A DNA stretch of 6,156 nucleotides. Source: Chitinophagaceae bacterium (GTDB taxonomy: Bacteria; Bacteroidota; Bacteroidia; Chitinophagales; Chitinophagaceae). The notes beneath the pieces were generated by a model. The model worked only from the letters and a program-made list of their open reading frames with translations, was not told where the DNA came from and did not search any database. The stretch lies in the NCBI GenBank assembly GCA_003136915.1, contig PLEB01000413.1:1-6156 (forward strand), given 5' to 3'. A program made the position numbers and the translations under genes. Shown here one piece after another: positions 4,864 to 6,156 of the stretch (position 1 is the stretch's first letter; each line of letters begins with the position of its first letter).

Positions 4864-6156
4864 TTATTCCGTCTTTAAAATTTTTGCCGGATTTGCTAAG
4901 GCTGCCTTCGCGGAATGGAACATGGCCGTGGCTGATGCCGTAACTACAATCACAAAAGCAGACAAAATAAACGGAATGACGGATATGCCGGCATTATAAG
5001 GAAATATGTGCAGCCAATTATTCATAAAATACCAGGCAACAGGAAAGGCAATTGCAGCAGCAATTAATGACAACCACAAATAGTTTTTGGTGATCATCGT
5101 AACCACCTGCATTACACTGGCGCCCATCACCCTTCGCACGCTGATTTCTTTCTGCTTTTGCTGTGTGGTGAATGCCGTGAGCCCCAGCAGTCCCAGGCAA
5201 GTGATCATGATGGTGAGCACGGAAAAAGCTGCAAATATTTTTCCGCGCTTCTGGTCCGCAGCATATTGTGAATTAAAATCTTCATCTAAAAATTTATATT
5301 CAAATGGCAACTGGGGGAAATATTTTCCCCAAATACTTTCAGCCTTTGTGATGGATGTTTTGATATCGCCCGGATTCAGTTTTACCTGTATAATATTACT
5401 ATTTGGTGAATAGAATAAAAGAAGCGGTGCTATTGTATTATATAAAGATTTTTGGTTGAAATCCCTTACTACGCCTATTACTTCAAGGTAGCGCCCTGAA
5501 GTGTCACCGGGAAATGTGACGCGCTTTCCAATCGCGTTGTCCCATGCAAAGTGTTTTACCATGGCCTCATTCACCATAATACTGTGCAACGTATCTGAGG
5601 GCCCTGAAAAATTACGGCCCTTCACTACGGGAATATTAAGCGCAGCCAGGTAATTTTCATCAATACCATAATCTTCAATCCCTTTGTCAACATGACCGGT
5701 ATTTGTCTGTACGGTAAACAGGTTCAGGTTGATGTTTGGAGTTCCCGGATAGTTATTACCCGTTCCTACTGTCTTTACTCCGGGCAGATTACGAAATTCA
5801 TTATTCATGGCAAATATCTTGCTGCGTTCATCCTCTCCTGTATTCACAATGATCATCATTACCTGGTTTTTATTAAACCCAACGTCCTTCTTCCGCAGAT
5901 AGGAAAGCTGTGAATATACAACCCAGGTGCAGATCAGCATTATCATGGAAATGGAAAACTGCAAAACGACCAGGGTGCGGCGCAGGTTTACATTACCCGA
6001 TGCTTTTGACAGAGCGCCTTTTAGAATGCTCACCGGCTGAAAACCGGAAAGATAAAATGCAGGATAACTACCGCCCACAAATCCTGTAAACAAAAGAATA
6101 CCGATCAGCAATATAATATTAAAGGGCTGTAACAGGGTTTGCATTGTGAATTCCTT
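4864..6156 (-). CDS. MacB/FtsX-like ABC transporter permease, C-terminal part; 5' end outside window
   Basis: The minus-strand frame is open through the right edge, giving 430 residues. The Met at 6142-6144 is internal: codons for KEFT precede it, and the family continues upstream. Numbering from that Met: membrane segments at about 8-34 and 57-80, a periplasmic MacB_PCD-type domain at about 90-295 with GIDENYLAALNIPVVKGRNF (160-179) and YLEVIGVVRDFN (219-230), then the FtsX domain with membrane segments at about 303-325, 355-378 and 388-408. The motif KEISVRRVMGAS (332-343) and the ending ALANPAKILKTE are typical. It fits the second half of the roughly 800-residue two-domain permeases common in Bacteroidota. 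These work with a separate ATPase in mechanotransmission or in export of peptides, lipoproteins or toxic compounds, not classical import. No ATPase gene is in the window and the substrate is unknown. It is convergent with the small secreted protein gene. Confidence 0.92.
   Translation of the reverse strand, partial: KEFTMQTLLQPFNIILLIGILLFTGFVGGSYPAFYLSGFQPVSILKGALSKASGNVNLRRTLVVLQFSISMIMLICTWVVYSQLSYLRKKDVGFNKNQVMMIIVNTGEDERSKIFAMNNEFRNLPGVKTVGTGNNYPGTPNINLNLFTVQTNTGHVDKGIEDYGIDENYLAALNIPVVKGRNFSGPSDTLHSIMVNEAMVKHFAWDNAIGKRVTFPGDTSGRYLEVIGVVRDFNQKSLYNTIAPLLLFYSPNSNIIQVKLNPGDIKTSITKAESIWGKYFPQLPFEYKFLDEDFNSQYAADQKRGKIFAAFSVLTIMITCLGLLGLTAFTTQQKQKEISVRRVMGASVMQVVTMITKNYLWLSLIAAAIAFPVAWYFMNNWLHIFPYNAGISVIPFILSAFVIVVTASATAMFHSAKAALANPAKILKTE

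Noticed and set aside
6142..6144. ATG of the right-hand permease as a true start codon
   Set aside because: The frame continues upstream without a stop to the window edge, and FtsX/MacB-like permeases of this type have several hundred more residues before this point.

Overview
The window looks like chromosomal DNA from a member of the Bacteroidota, most likely Chitinophagaceae or a related Sphingobacteriia-type lineage. It is AT-rich, its starts lack strong Shine-Dalgarno sequences, all three predicted signal-peptidase I sites have the form A^Q, and the protein families are ones often met in this phylum: a two-domain MacB/FtsX-like permease, a DUF3471-tailed serine hydrolase, small secreted beta-barrel proteins and a di-haem oxidoreductase. 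No rRNA, tRNA, CRISPR array, insertion sequence or phage gene was seen.

Positions 1-2226 (+) hold the end of a tightly packed operon. It contains the C-terminal part of a di-haem 'thiol oxidoreductase' (COG3488/DHOR) with one CxxCH haem site, then a 142-residue exported Rieske [2Fe-2S] protein 8 nt downstream, then a 426-residue outer-membrane beta-barrel (porin-like) whose ATG overlaps the Rieske stop codon (ATGA). The layout suggests an envelope redox module: a di-haem enzyme, a small iron-sulfur electron carrier and an outer-membrane channel. Related DHOR genes in other bacteria commonly sit beside imelysin-type iron-regulated genes, so a link to metal acquisition is plausible. It remains an inference because the upstream part of the operon lies outside the window.

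Positions 2227-2389 are a short convergent gap with no clear terminator and a weak hint of a decayed reading frame. Positions 2390-3871 (-) encode a secreted serine hydrolase of the class C beta-lactamase/S12 peptidase family, apparently a single-gene unit.

Positions 3872-4264 hold the upstream region of the hydrolase and then, on the + strand, a 5'-truncated remnant of an FtsX/MacB-type permease (C-terminal membrane segments only). Ten bases further on is a small secreted protein of unknown function (4275-4820, +), probably a beta-barrel.

Positions 4864-6156 (-) carry the C-terminal 430 residues of a second FtsX/MacB-like ABC permease, with its reading frame open through the right edge. It is convergent with the small secreted protein across a 43-nt gap that has a weak hairpin plus T-tract able to end the permease transcript. 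The remnant and the intact permease are divergent relatives on opposite strands, which hints at past rearrangement here. No wholly new system is evident; the least explained items are the DHOR-Rieske-barrel operon and the small barrel protein.
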